Below, piece after piece: positions 1-10,799 of a stretch of 64,000 bases of DNA (the stretch's first letter is position 1; the number at the start of each line of letters is the position of its first letter). The stretch covers positions 124,001 through 188,000 of the forward strand of contig MSJH02000800.1 of the NCBI GenBank assembly GCA_001931875.2. The letters run 5' to 3'. A model generated the notes under the pieces. It ran no database searches, had not been told where the DNA came from, and saw only the letters and a program-made list of their open reading frames with translations. The position numbers and the translations under genes were made by a program. The stretch comes from Byssochlamys sp. IMV 00236 (Eukaryota > Ascomycota > Eurotiomycetes > Eurotiales > Thermoascaceae).

Positions 1-1
1 G

Positions 2-1645
2 GAACTCGTTGCTACACCGGGGCTAAGCATCGTTGAGGGCAAAGTGGCCGATATTGTGGTTTCGAGAGAAGGCCTTGACGGATCTTCAGGCTCACAGGGG
101 AAGATTGTCGGTGTTCGATTGGAGTCCGGTCAAGTCATACCAACGGGTCGTGTGGTGATTACCACCGGCACGTTCCTGGGAGGTGAAATTCATATTGGGC
201 TCGACGTCTTCCCATCAGGACGGATGGGAGAGGCAGCTACGTTCGGTCTGAGCAAGTCCCTGCGGGAAGCTGGCTTCCAGCTGGGGCGTCTCAAGACCGG
301 CACTCCGCCTCGTCTCGACAAGAAGTCAATTGATTTCTCATCGCTCGAAATCCAGCCGGGTGATTCACCACCACAGCCTTTCTCCTACCTCAACAGTACC
401 GTCCAGGTTGGAGACGAGGGTCAGCTGAACTGCTGGATGACATACACTAACGAGGCTTCTCACGAGATCATCCGTGCTAATCTAGATAAGTCGGTGCACA
501 TCAGGGAGACGGTTAAGGGGCCCCGATATTGTCCGTCGCTCGAGTCGAAGATCATCCGCTTCACGGATAAGAAACGGCATCAGATCTGGCTAGAGCCGGA
601 AGGATTTGCTCCCAATGAGATCATCTATCCGAACGGTATCTCCATGACTGTTCCTGCCGATGCTCAAGAGGCCATGCTGCGGACGGTGCGTGGCCTGGAG
701 AATGTGCGCATGCTTCAGCCAGGTTATGGGGTTGAATACGACTATGTTGACCCTCGCAATCTTCGACCTACCCTGGAGACGAAGCTGATCAGCGGCCTGT
801 ACCTCGCGGGCCAGATCAACGGCACAACTGGCTACGAGGAAGCTGCCGCCCAAGGTATTATCGCTGGTACCAATGCCGGATTCGCATCGCAATCACGACA
901 GCCCCTTACACTCACCCGTTCCGATGGGTTTATTGGCATCATGATCGATGATCTTATTACGAAGGGTGTCTCCGAACCGTATCGGATGTTCACCTCGCGC
1001 AGCGAGTACCGAATCTCGACCCGTGCCGACAACGCCGACTTGCGCCTCACCCGTATGGGTCGCGAGGCTGGTGTCGTAGGGGACCGACGATGGAGTCACT
1101 TCACTGATACCGAGGGACAAATTCGGGAGCTCCAGAACCTCCTGGAAAGCACTAAGATGTCCTCTTTCCAGTGGTCGCGCAAAGGCTTCCCCGTGCGAGT
1201 GGACACCTCGATCCGCTCAGGAATGGACATGCTGTGTCTTGACGGCGTCGACATCGACTCTCTCATCCCGCACATCGAATCATCCACCGCCTACACTCCT
1301 GCCTCCTTCGCTCCCGAGATCCGCGCTCGCGTGGCTATTGAGGGTCGCTACGCCCCGTATGTGAAGCGCCAGGCACTCATGGCGAGGAAGTTCCAGCAGG
1401 ATGAGAACCTGCTTCTCCCACGCGATCTGGATTACTCCAAGGTGCACGGAATCAGCACCGAAGAGCGACATGCGCTCGAGCGCGTTCGGCCCGAAAGCAT
1501 CGGCATGGCGCGACGCATTGAAGGCGTCACCCCTGCAGGAGCACTCCGATTGCTGATGCATGTTCGCAGATCTAGTCCAGACCTCTTGAACAATGACAAA
1601 CTAGAGGAAGGCTCCGCTACCGAACTGGAGGAGGTACTTCGATGA
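2..1645 (+). CDS. MTO1: Mitochondrial tRNA uridine modification enzyme MTO1 (MnmG/GidA family), 5' truncated
   Basis: The reading frame is already open at the window edge and runs to a TGA at 1643-1645, so this is the 3' part of a gene whose start lies outside. The translation carries the two family signatures: [12 protein letters not shown] near base 520 and [16 protein letters not shown] near base 810, plus the [10 protein letters not shown] stretch. MnmG/MTO1 is the FAD-binding partner of MnmE/MSS1 and makes the 5-(carboxymethyl)aminomethyl-type modification on the wobble uridine of tRNAs; the eukaryotic form acts in mitochondria. The N-terminal FAD motif and transit peptide are off-window. 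The C-terminal helical domain is present and ends in an acidic tail. No intron is visible in this part. The first GTG at 44 is not a start, because homologous sequence continues upstream of it. Confidence 0.93.
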   Translation, partial: ELVATPGLSIVEGKVADIVVSREGLDGSSGSQGKIVGVRLESGQVIPTGRVVITTGTFLGGEIHIGLDVFPSGRMGEAATFGLSKSLREAGFQLGRLKTGTPPRLDKKSIDFSSLEIQPGDSPPQPFSYLNSTVQVGDEGQLNCWMTYTNEASHEIIRANLDKSVHIRETVKGPRYCPSLESKIIRFTDKKRHQIWLEPEGFAPNEIIYPNGISMTVPADAQEAMLRTVRGLENVRMLQPGYGVEYDYVDPRNLRPTLETKLISGLYLAGQINGTTGYEEAAAQGIIAGTNAGFASQSRQPLTLTRSDGFIGIMIDDLITKGVSEPYRMFTSRSEYRISTRADNADLRLTRMGREAGVVGDRRWSHFTDTEGQIRELQNLLESTKMSSFQWSRKGFPVRVDTSIRSGMDMLCLDGVDIDSLIPHIESSTAYTPASFAPEIRARVAIEGRYAPYVKRQALMARKFQQDENLLLPRDLDYSKVHGISTEERHALERVRPESIGMARRIEGVTPAGALRLLMHVRRSSPDLLNNDKLEEGSATELEEVLR

Positions 1646-2203
1646 AGTCTCTCTGAAGGGTCTATTAACATTCGGATATTTGTCTGATTATTTCAAATTT
1701 GGAAGATCTACACATCGGAGAAACGGCGCACGTCATCTGGGGAGCAATATCGGGGTTCGAATGCGTTTTTATATTTCATTCCATGGTTGGCATACGTTTC
1801 TTGATCTATACACTTATGTACAATACGCTCTCCCATTTACGCTGCAAAAACATACCCTGATAGCTTGTATAACGAACCGCAAGATGCTTGCATGAGAAAT
1901 TGCATAACTTGATAGCCACAATCGAGTATTTCTCAGCGATCAGCCAACTTGCGAACTAGCATATGATTAGACCGAGCAGCTTTCATGTTCTTTCTACCAG
2001 GACAAACAACATCCGCACCTATCTTCAAACCGCCATGGTTTACTCAAGCTATAAATCCAAGCAGCCGGTTGTCCTATTAGAATTCGACTTATTATTCTTG
2101 CTAAGATGATAATACTGTCTGTATGCATCGTCTTTTATTATTCTTCCAGAATTCGCCCGAGATTCGGGAAAAATGCCGAGAGCTTATTTTCCCGCTCGGG
2201 TAA

Positions 2204-2218
2204 TTCCCCGGCGGGGAA
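2204..2218. promoter_or_regulatory. 15-bp palindrome containing two inverted CreA-type sites
   Basis: The sequence TTCCCCGGCGGGGAA reads the same on both strands apart from its centre. Each arm contains a match to the CreA consensus SYGGRG (GCGGGG on one strand, CCGGGG on the other). It lies about 1.04 kb upstream of the ladA start. The match is visible; binding is inferred. Confidence 0.4.
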
Positions 2219-2842
2219 GTGGGAAGCGTCAACATTTCGCCTGTCTTTTCTTAATTGGTCCAGTGTATTTAATTGTGTTGTGTTGATGAGGCTTGTTTGG
2301 ACAATAGAACGGTTAGTTATAGCACAGCACAGCGGAAACAGAGCGTGATGATAATGCCATTTGGTATTATTGGGTTGTAAGTTAGATATGGTACTGCTCT
2401 ATATTATTGCATAGTTAGGTTAATTCCTATCTAGTGGGGCGATCGGATCCGATATTGTATTGGTTTAGCGGGGTAATTATAGATATAGATAAAACTGGGG
2501 TATCAACTAAACTGGGCGCTCCCCCCTATCTATGTAGTCTGCATGCGACCTTGTAATTAATATCCAGTGTAGTTATCGATCCACTTTGTTATTTCTCGAA
2601 TCATATATACTTAATAGGTGTCTATGACATGGCTCCTTGCTGGTAGCTAGCTTAAGGCCGGAGAGCTACCAATCAATCAGGCGGCATCCGGGTACATGAG
2701 TATTTAAACAGTGCGATTCACGGAGTATAGCAATTGGATAGAAAGATAAAGTAAAAGAATCAGATCCATTCAGGTTCTATAACATCTTAGATCTTCTTCG
2801 TTATATATTTTATATTTCTTCTCGAACGTGACCACCGACTGC

Positions 2843-2881
2843 CCCCACTCTGGGCGCCAATCACGACTCCAGATCCCCCGC
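2843..2881. promoter_or_regulatory. Pair of CreA-type sites flanking a CCAAT box
   Basis: CCCCAC at 2843-2848 and CCCCGC at 2876-2881 are reverse complements of GTGGGG and GCGGGG, both fitting the CreA consensus SYGGRG. CCAATCA at 2857-2863 fits the fungal HAP/CCAAT-binding complex site. Closely spaced CreA pairs are the arrangement usually found in repressed Aspergillus promoters. They are about 370-410 bp upstream of the ladA ATG. Confidence 0.45.
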
Positions 2882-2890
2882 GCTGGCAGC

Positions 2891-2920
2891 CGGGTAAATT
2901 GGTGTAAATTGGTGTAAATT
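2891..2920 (+). promoter_or_regulatory. AraR/XlnR-like site followed by 10-bp tandem copies
   Basis: CGGGTAAATT at 2891 is followed directly by two perfect copies of GGTGTAAATT (2901-2920), giving three tandem 10-mers that share GTAAATT. The first contains CGGGTAAA, which fits the reported AraR motif CGGDTAAW and the XlnR core GGNTAAA. AraR controls arabinose catabolism, so its position upstream of ladA makes sense. Function is inferred from the motif only. Confidence 0.45.
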
Positions 2921-3252
2921 AGTTATGCTCTGCGAGACAAAAAAGGTCGAAAGCAGCGCGATTCTTTATCCGAGCCTCCACCGAGTGAGGGGTGCAAACT
3001 ACAGCTGTTACGTGTCCCTCCGTGGGCTGTCTCCGGCGTTTAAAAGCCCAGAGCTCCTGGGAGTCGCGAGACCGCGCCCCGTGTTGTTCTACATCTATCA
3101 CTTAGGTGTTCTCTCCGCCATAAGTATCTGCTTGGAAAACCCAGTCTGAACGATCTCGAGGTCACGATAGTCGTTATCAGTGCTCCATTATCAGAACTAG
3201 ATAAGCGCCGGTTCGCTTCTCATCCCTCCCGAGCGATCGCTGCACCATAGTA

Positions 3253-4489
3253 ATGGCGGTCGACACGTCTGTTCCGGTGCCTTCGAAGCCCAATATTGGA
3301 GTCTTCACGAACCCAAAGCATGATCTCTGGCTGGCAGACGCGAAGCCAACGGTGGAGGAGGTGAAGAGTGGAAAGGACCTGAAGCCGGGTGAGGTGACGG
3401 TTGAGGTCCGCAGCACGGGTATTTGCGGGTATGTCTTGCGCTGTTCTCGTCATCCTGCTGAATCGCTGCTAATGGCAATAATCCTATGATTCTAGATCAG
3501 ATGTCCATTTCTGGCATGCTGGCTGTATCGGTCCCATGATCGTCACGGGCGACCACATCCTGGGCCATGAATCGGCCGGGCAGGTTATTGCCGTCGCTCC
3601 CGACGTGACCAAGCTCAAGGTCGGCGACCGTGTTGCCATTGAGCCCAACATCATCTGCAATGAGTGCGAGCCCTGTCTCACTGGTCGCTACAATGGCTGT
3701 GAACGAGTGGAGTTCCTGTCCACCCCGCCAGTGGACGGTCTGCTACGACGATACGTCAACCACCCCGCCATCTGGTGCCACAAGATCGGAGACATGAGCT
3801 ACGAGAACGGTGCGCTGCTGGAGCCTCTCAGTGTCTCTCTGGCAGCCATGGAGCGCAGTGGGATCCGTCTCGGGGACCCCGTCTTGATTGCTGGAGCTGG
3901 TCCGATCGGTCTGATCACCCTCCTCAGTGCCAGCGCTGCAGGGGCCACACCCATTGTCATCACCGATATCGACGAGGGCAGGTTGAAGTTCGCCAAGTCT
4001 CTCGTCCCTGGCGTCCGTACGTACCAGGCGAGGACCGGCGTGTCTGATGAGGAGAACGCACAGGGAATCATCGATGCGTTGAACGATGGCCACGGCAGCG
4101 AGCCCGATGCCATCCGTCCCCGTCTCGCTCTGGAGTGCACTGGTGTGCAGAGCAGTGTGTGCTCTGCTATCTGGAGTGTCAAGTTCGGAGGCAAGGTCTT
4201 CGTCATCGGAGTCGGCAAGAACGAGATGACCATTCCGTTCATGCGTTTGAGTACATGGGAGATTGACCTGCAGTACCAATACCGTTACTGCAACACCTGG
4301 CCCAGAGCCATCCGACTCGTCAGGAACGGCGTCATCGACCTCAAACGGTTGGTCACTCACCGTTTTACATTGGAGGATGCCCTCAAGGCCTTCGATACGG
4401 CCTCGAACCCTAAGACCGGCGCCATCAAGGTGCAGATCATGAGCTCTGAGGAGGATGTCAAGGCCGCCAACGAAGCCGACAAGGCGTAA
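3253..4489 (+). CDS. ladA: L-arabinitol 4-dehydrogenase LadA
   Basis: Two exons, 3253-3428 and 3496-4489, join across a 67-bp intron (GTATGT...TCTAG) to give 389 residues. LadA oxidises L-arabinitol to L-xylulose with NAD+ in the fungal L-arabinose pathway. The protein is a zinc medium-chain dehydrogenase: catalytic-zinc region around [13 protein letters not shown] and GHESAG, structural-zinc cysteines in [17 protein letters not shown], and a Rossmann glycine motif GAGPIGL followed by VITDID. The exon junction falls inside the ICG-SDVH motif and restores it exactly. Length and the [21 protein letters not shown] stretch fit LadA better than xylitol or sorbitol dehydrogenase. The upstream motifs fit induction by arabinose and repression by glucose. 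Cytosolic, with no signal peptide. Confidence 0.92.
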
Positions 4490-4866
4490 AAATTAGCCCC
4501 TGCTACATTGATGTCTGGAAGGCAGATATTCTCACTCATCCACATATGTTGCTTCGCCACTCGGCGGTCCCTTTATTCGTTTTTGATGATGATGACTCCA
4601 TGTATATAGTTCTTCGGTTGAATGGGTCTTGAGAAGTGGTGTCTTAGGTAGGGTCTGTGATAGAGAGCGAAATGAAAAGATTTCTCCTTTAATCAGTCAT
4701 GTCTTTGACAATTCATATTCAATCACTAACACTCTAGAACCCACAGTTCGAACGTTACATCATGCTGGAGTTATCGTCTATCCCATGAACACCATGGAAT
4801 ACTAAAAGTACACACAATCTATCAGATCACCACTTTTTGTCCCCATGCACGCACACATACCAAATA
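4490..4866. other. Convergent intergenic region between ladA and the lyase-like gene
   Basis: This stretch holds the 3' ends of two convergent genes. It is AT-rich and I see no gene or clear structured element in it. Confidence 0.5.
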
Positions 4867-5712
4867 CTATTTCCTAAGCACAACCACAGCGCGTATAAAC
4901 CCCCTCACCCCATTACTCAACCAACACTCCTCTCCATCCACTATCTCATCAACCCTAACAACCCTTTCAACACAGAATCCCGTCTCCAGCGCATACCGCC
5001 TCGTCGTCCCCGCATTCCCACCACTTGATAACGGAGGCGTCACCCACGCAACCCCATCTTCATCCGAACCCAATCCTCTATCTATTATCTCGACCCTCCG
5101 CCGAAAGTACGGCGTCGTAATACTCCCCTCCATAACTTCCCCCTTGGGATTAAAAACCAGTACCTCCTCTGGGTCCACAAAAGACGTGATCCCCACCCTC
5201 TCTCGCGCGGAGGTATATTCCTCTCGGACTGTAGTTTTATGAGTCGTGAACGCGGACGGTTTGATCGGTCGAGTATCCAAATATAACCGCCAGGGAGGCG
5301 GAAATTGCTGCTTCTCAGCAGTCTCGAAATTCACGCTCTGCGGAATAAATAACGAACGAGGAGAACATGCTGCCGCGGGGTTGACGTCCACTGTGCAATT
5401 TCCATGTGAATCGAGAGCGATTCGTAAACGCCATGGTTTCGTCCGGTCGGGGATCGATTGGTCGAGGAATTGAGCGAATTGAGTCGTATCGCGCTGGAGG
5501 AAATCGATGGCTTTGGGCCAGTTGAAATGTGTGGCTGCGTTGAGTAATCGATCGCGGTGGAAGCGGAGGAGGTAGTATGGTGAGTCTTTTGGGTCGGGGT
5601 AGATGATGTCTGTGGCGGAGTTTGATATGGTTGTGGGGATTGAAGGGTCGTAGCGGAGGGTAGAGATTATGGAGAATGATTCTGGAGGTGTAGAAGGCGG
5701 TTGAGATGCCAT
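4867..5712 (-). CDS. Aminodeoxychorismate lyase-like protein (class IV aminotransferase fold)
   Basis: Single exon, 281 residues when started at the ATG at 5712-5710 (protein begins MASQPPSTPPE). A further in-frame ATG at 5802 would add 30 residues; I prefer the inner one because the family-like part (STLRYDP) starts soon after it. The C-terminal half resembles PLP-dependent fold-type IV enzymes: YFRRRVEIIDRG, a G-T-T-R-R-Y-A-L-E segment, then CVERVVRVDEIVDGEECWLSNGVRG, which corresponds to the usual pattern of E-x-x-V, Asp/Glu, then asparagine/serine near GIRG. Such enzymes convert 4-amino-4-deoxychorismate to p-aminobenzoate for folate. The catalytic lysine is hard to place, so substrate is uncertain. 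It may be a divergent member or a D-amino-acid aminotransferase-like enzyme. Confidence 0.68.
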   Translation of the reverse strand: MASQPPSTPPESFSIISTLRYDPSIPTTISNSATDIIYPDPKDSPYYLLRFHRDRLLNAATHFNWPKAIDFLQRDTTQFAQFLDQSIPDRTKPWRLRIALDSHGNCTVDVNPAAACSPRSLFIPQSVNFETAEKQQFPPPWRLYLDTRPIKPSAFTTHKTTVREEYTSARERVGITSFVDPEEVLVFNPKGEVMEGSITTPYFRRRVEIIDRGLGSDEDGVAWVTPPLSSGGNAGTTRRYALETGFCVERVVRVDEIVDGEECWLSNGVRGFIRAVVVLRK

Positions 5713-6064
5713 TGTGGGTTTTTGTGATTGATTGCGCGCTGTGGTGATGAGTGGTGTGTAGGTTGTGCTGTTTAGGTATGTACTTTTTACCCCGCGGGGC
5801 ATGCGATGCGAGGCGTGCAGTTTCCGAGCTCTAATTCAGGTACCGCGGTCCAGTAATTGCTGAGGAGAGGTTGAATACGGCAGGCTTATATGCTAGTCAT
5901 CCTTCTAGAAAACCACAAAGGTCCTCTGGGGAAGAATGCGGAGTATCGGGACATTATTTCTTAGATCATCCAAATTCCAGAACGTGATGATGCGGGGAGA
6001 TAAGTTGGCTTAGTCATCGTTGATTGTGACTTTGGCATAATTTGGATGAGTTCAGCTCGAGCCC
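5713..6064. other. Intergenic region upstream of the lyase-like gene
   Basis: A short spacer between the promoter side of the lyase-like gene and the 3' end of the Clr5-ankyrin gene. I see no gene or strong motif except CGGAGTA at 5939-5945. Confidence 0.4.
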
Positions 6065-7564
6065 CTAGATACCTGTTAACTCATCAAGCATCTTCATCAG
6101 CTCCAAGATATCCTTTGATGTCGGCCATCTATTTCCGACTACAATCTTAACTCTGGCTCCCGTATCTGACACACAAATGACATTGACGCCAGCTTCGACC
6201 AATAACTTAACGACTTCTAAGAAGCCGTTTGAGGCTGCCCAATGCTGCATCACACCAGTGGTCAGTATCCCTCGGTGATATGATTCAAATATATCTTGCA
6301 AATCACTCACTAGCGGCTCCCAAAGAAAAGCAGTTTTGATCGATGGATTTACACCCTGGCGAAGTAGAAGCTCCACATCACGTGCATGGCCACCAGCTGC
6401 GGCAACATAAAGAGAGTTGACACCATTGACAAGTACATGCTTATGAGCACCGGACTCAATCAAAAGATGAGAGATCTCTTCATGGCTTGCGAGTACGCAA
6501 ACCAAAGTCCAAAATTTCTGCCCGTCGTTGCGCCTCTTGTTGACATCCGCATTGTGGTTGATTAGGAATGACACCATGCTCAAGTGGTTGTGAATAGCGG
6601 CGATATGGAGGCAAGTCTGACCTTTCGAATCTCGGGAGTCAATATCTACTCCACGAGAAAACAGAGCTTCTGCTACATCAATGCAGCCTTGTGCCGAGGC
6701 AATGAACATTGCTGTTCGAATAATATCAGTAGATATATTTCTTGGAAGCCGCTCCAGTTGAAGCTGTAAGCGTGTCAGGTCGTTTCTATACGTTGAGTAA
6801 AGGATATCGGAAGCGACAATTGGAAGTAGGCGCTCGATATCCGGGCGTGATGCTGAATCCCAGGTGTCTGTGACAATCCACTCCGCGACTGTTTTGTATG
6901 AGGCAAGAATCGTGTGACGGTCCATAGAAAGGCCAGAAGCAGCCCATATAGAAATGAAAGACCCACAGTCTTCCATGATTTTGGCGAGTAGTTCTTGGTG
7001 GCTTGCTTCGGTTTCACTTGAGACCACTTCAATACCGTCTGCCATTGGAGTATCTTGTGTCGACTGGCCTGGTGTGGATCCTGCTGGAGTCACAATCATG
7101 AAATCCTCCGGTGTCTCGGGTGTAGCAACTGCACGTTGTTATTAATGGAATATAACTGGAGGGATAGGTGGTTCAGAACCTTCTGCTTGTGCCTTCTCGT
7201 AAGTTGTTACATGTCGTGCAATCTCCTTTCGAATCGTGTTGCGATCTTGTAGATTTCCCTTTCTGAGAACGTTACTCTTCTTGCCTAAAGCAGCTCGCTT
7301 TTCGATGCGACGATTGACCCATATCCAATCTTTGCCCCTGTTGTTCTTGCGGAATTCCCATTTCGCAAACAACCTTTTGTAGGTGCCTTCGCTGGCGAAA
7401 ATATTAGGATTAACTGGAACGCAGTTATGAAAAGATAACATAAATTTTAACTACCTCGCGTCAATGCCATGATTCTCTTTCATATACTCCATCACATGTT
7501 TCAGTGTTCGATCCTCATCGATATAAAGCCTCGAAAGGAGATACTTGTGATCAGACAGCGCCAT
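6065..7564 (-). CDS. Clr5-domain ankyrin-repeat protein
   Basis: Three exons on the minus strand: 7564-7455, 7391-7180 and 7128-6065, giving 461 residues. The first intron (63 bp, GTAGTT...GCCAG) splits an N-terminal Clr5 domain; joining it restores the signature HVMEYMKENHGIDAS followed by EGTYKRLFAKWEFRKN. The second intron is 51 bp with an unusual GTTCTG donor and a CAG acceptor; it keeps frame but is less certain. Residues about 240-430 hold ankyrin-type repeats (for example GQTCLHIAAIHNHLSMVSFLI and a following NADVN). Clr5 plus ankyrin repeats is a common architecture in Aspergillus; the S. pombe Clr5 protein acts in gene silencing, but the function of these fusions is mostly unknown. 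No membrane segment is seen. Confidence 0.8.
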
Positions 7565-8298
7565 GTTGGTGAAGAAGCAACGCTAACTGATAAGAGTCGT
7601 CCAAAGTAGGTAAACAGTGATGATCAGGTATGAAATAGCCTGGATGTCTTGATATTCCGTGCGTGTTTGCGGGAATCCTTGGATTTAAGCAAAGACGGTT
7701 GGAAGTGTCTCCTTCTTATAAGTTGCTCAGGAGCTTAACGACGGCGATGCGACCACCCCGTAGTCGTAGTTCACAGCCTCGTCTGTTGATGCGCCTGGAT
7801 GCAGATAGATTTTATTGGTGGAGACCAGAAGATCGAGTGGGTATTGTTAGTGTCCGCCTATCCTGGTTGGGCTAGATATTATTGGCAGAAACCAAAAGTT
7901 CGGGTGGGGTGTCTTGCAGGTGGCAGGTGCCTACCGCAGGACCGGGCGATCCCCAAGGCTGGCCTTATCTCATTTGTTCAGGCCAGAAGTTCTTCTTTAC
8001 TTTGAATTCAATTTGTCTAAAGTAGACCCATACCGACACCTCAAACATTTTACCGTTGACAGGATGGATCCGGACAGGTTGACCATACTATGCTGGGGCT
8101 TTTCAGAAGGGCCTGTTGACGTTTTCTAATACAATTCTATGGTCAACACTCGCTGGGTCCTATTGCATAAATACCCCTTCTTTTATCTCTGTAGTTTTCT
8201 CCAAATTCCAAACCCATTCCTGATATCTTCTCTGAGCACTCGCAGTTCTTTCTTTTTCTCCAACTCTTCGTGATTATCTTTGTACACATCATTTTACT
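7565..8298. other. Divergent intergenic region (Clr5-ankyrin / zinc-finger genes)
   Basis: A 734-bp shared upstream region. A TATA-like CATAAATA near 8164-8171 lies about 130 bp before the zinc-finger ATG and is followed by a pyrimidine-rich stretch, common near fungal start sites. No gene is seen. Confidence 0.45.
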
Positions 8299-9038
8299 AT
8301 GTCTTCTTACATTGCTAGCTTGGATCTGCATCCTAGAAGAGACGGGTATCTAACTGGACCCTTAGCACATGGCGAAAACCCAGCGGAAGAAATATTGTTT
8401 TTTCAATCATCCTCGGAACAGATTGGCGTACCTGGAAGTTTTACGTACAATCCTTGCATGCAGATCCAGCAGACTGTACATAACCCCGGGATTATTATAC
8501 CCTCTACATCGGTTCGGGGTGACCAGACTACTGTTGGAGAATGGACTGGAGATCATACAACCCAGTACTATCCAGGCGCAACGACTGGGTTCGCCAATTT
8601 TCGATCATCGAGTTACAATGAATCTACATCTAACGATTATGGAGCCAATCTTTTCCGACCCCCAGCCCACGAATCAATCAAAGGAGAAGACGGTAACGAT
8701 CACGTGGCTGGTGCTGACATGCTCCAGGACAATCAGTATGCGCCCAGAAGAAAGTATGTCCTTCTCTTATCAGTGTCTTAGTCAATATCTTTTATTCATG
8801 TGTTCTAATATGATCATCTTCTTTTCTTAGAAGAACCAATCCCGGTCCCTTAACATGCGGCTGGGAAGGTTGCACATCCACCGACGTATTCTCATGCGAT
8901 CGAGCGTTATGGAGACACATTAAGACCATGCATGTCTCCCCAGATGCATTTGAGTGTCCTGTCAAACGATGCGGGAGGTCCTTTGGACGCAAGGACAAAT
9001 GCCAGGACCATATACGATCTAGTCATAGAAAAGGATAG
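8299..9038 (+). CDS. Small protein with two C-terminal C2H2 zinc fingers
   Basis: Two exons, 8299-8753 and 8831-9038, separated by a 77-bp intron (GTATGT...CTTAG), give 220 residues. The first 150 residues are polar and rich in Ser, Thr, Tyr and Asn, with no domain I recognise. The C-terminus has two linked fingers: C161-x4-C166-x14-H181-x4-H186 and C194-x4-C199-x12-H212-x4-H217, followed by RKG and the stop. The C-x4-C spacing and the paired arrangement fit fungal DNA-binding fingers, so a nuclear regulator is likely. The target is unknown. The second finger exists only when the intron is removed, which supports the splice. Confidence 0.78.
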
Positions 9039-9703
9039 GATGTCGATACCCCACTCTCAATTTGTTCCATCCGGGTTATCTAGAGAGGAGTGCAATTCAT
9101 GGTCGTCTAGATAGAGTTCCTCGTGTCGTCACTCATGTTGATATTATTGTTGAACTCGCAATTGTATTCTCAATAGTCAGAATTTCCTAACTGTCTGGAA
9201 TATAGTGGATTTGCTTCCAAGTCCTCATTCGTATCAAGTAGCGTATCGGTCATTCGTCAAGCATGAGAAAGATATCGAGATCGATTAGTTTTTCACGAAT
9301 CCCTGAGCTATAGATTATCTTGGTTGGCATAATGACACTGCCAGAAACCTCTCCTGATATATCTACGGTATATCAAGATAGTGCTTTGATGCTATGTTCA
9401 ATTATGACGCATACATTTGCACCTCCCGAAAGGGAGGCCTCAGGATAGATTCAGTATACTAAACCATCATGGATAGATGGAAGGAACTACTCATCTATGA
9501 CAGGGAAAAAAATAGTCTTTTAATTCTCGAGTGGCCTTTTTACCTCCAAAGAGAAGCTTTGTAGCGAAGGTTACTATAGTGCCTGGTCTAGGGTAAGTAA
9601 AAATGTTCGTGTATTATTTGAACGCCTCGAGGGCGCGGTGTACAATTCCAAGATGATTCATTCCACTCTCATATAGTCATGTCCTCCTATACATGAGATT
9701 CAG
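9039..9703. other. Convergent intergenic region
   Basis: 3' flanks of the zinc-finger and BTB genes. AT-rich; I see no gene, tRNA or repeat in it. Confidence 0.4.
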
Positions 9704-10799
9704 CTACATACATTCTTGTGCAATCCCTCGGTATCCATCATATTGGTTTCCTCCATAATCCCCAACGTCCTCTGGAATAGGCTCCAATCCATCGTAATTA
9801 TCTTCATCCTGTTCATCCTGTTCATCCTGTTCATCCTCTTCTGCAATATCTGGCTGTGCGGGTTCAGGAGAGGGCTCACGCGAAGATCCACGCGATGATG
9901 CAGGTGCGCACCGATCAGATAATGTCCCACTGGGACTCGGAGGTAGCTCAGGAGGAGGTGGACTGGTTGAGACTTCGGGAGATCTACCCGTCACCTGATC
10001 CGTCTGATTAACACGAGGAGAAGCCTCTTTGAGCATCGATATCTTTTCCATGAATAACGACACCATAGTGGCAACCAGGAATTTATCAAAAACAGAAACC
10101 TGTCCCAAGTCTTCAGTGAAGTAACCTTGCGAGAATAGATCTTCATCTTGCTCGAAAGCTATCTTGAGTTTTTCACGGAGGTAGAGTGAGTACCACTCGT
10201 TATCGTCGATTGGTAGTTGACGGTAGACTTCTCTCGCCAGGTCCAGGATCGTATGTATGGGTACATACTCGTCGAGTAGTTCCATCTGAGCCCGCGCATG
10301 ATCCTCTAGACCCGGTAGCTCATATATTTTCGCAGCGCAGAAGGCAAGAACACTCCACTTATATTCCACCCACTCTTTGGGACCATCGCATTCCCGAGGC
10401 CTCAGAGTCTGGTATTCTCCGGTGTAAAGGTAATGTATAAAAGTATGGGAAATTTCCGCGTCAACACCGGTGAGATTGATCAATAGCGGTGTGGATGAGT
10501 AGTATGATGTAAATTTCGACGAGCCTAATGTACTCTTCAGTACTGGCGATTGTTCAACGAAGTGTCGATGGACCGTCCATCTATGCTCGCCAGGCCCGAT
10601 TATGAGCTTGACATCATCGGTCAGGTATGGCCTGTCGAATTCGAATCAGCAACTGCTCACCATAGAGCGAATAGAAGAGAAGAGGGGCTCACGAAGTCTC
10701 TGGTTCGGTAATATCCTCAGGAGAGCCATTGGGAGTCTGGATAGGCTCTTCTGAGACCGAACTGGGCCGTTTTGCTTTCTTACCCCTCTTGTTGACCAT
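9704..10799 (-). CDS. BTB/POZ-domain protein
   Basis: Two exons, 10799-10693 and 10631-9704, join over a 61-bp intron (GTGAGC...CGACAG) to give 344 residues. The N-terminal 36 residues are basic (MVNKRGKKAKRPSS). A BTB/POZ-like fold follows: DDVKLIIGPGEHRWTVHRHF, then SPVLKSTL, then a HYLYTGEY segment typical of strand and helix A3-A5 of the domain, and a long helical part. The C-terminal third is disordered, Pro/Ser-rich and then acidic, with the tripeptide DEQ repeated from a 9-bp DNA repeat. Many fungal BTB proteins of this type have no known role; some act as substrate adaptors for Cul3 ligases. No second domain (Kelch, zinc finger) is present. Confidence 0.78.
9806..9841. repeat. 9-bp coding minisatellite
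   Basis: The unit CTGTTCATC and its close copies repeat about four times and encode the acidic D-E-Q tract of the BTB protein. A small length-variable site is likely. Confidence 0.6.

Larger units (their letters stand above)
1646..3252. other. Intergenic region: MTO1 3' side and long ladA promoter
   Basis: I see no convincing gene in these 1.6 kb; the short open frames have no recognisable sequence. The region holds the ladA promoter motifs listed separately: a palindrome at 2204-2218 and the CreA/CCAAT/AraR-like group at 2843-2920. The stretch from about 2370 to 2810 is AT-rich. Confidence 0.6.

Noticed and set aside
3743..4360. 205-codon minus-strand frame
   Set aside because: It lies wholly within ladA on the opposite strand and has no recognisable sequence; ladA is well supported.
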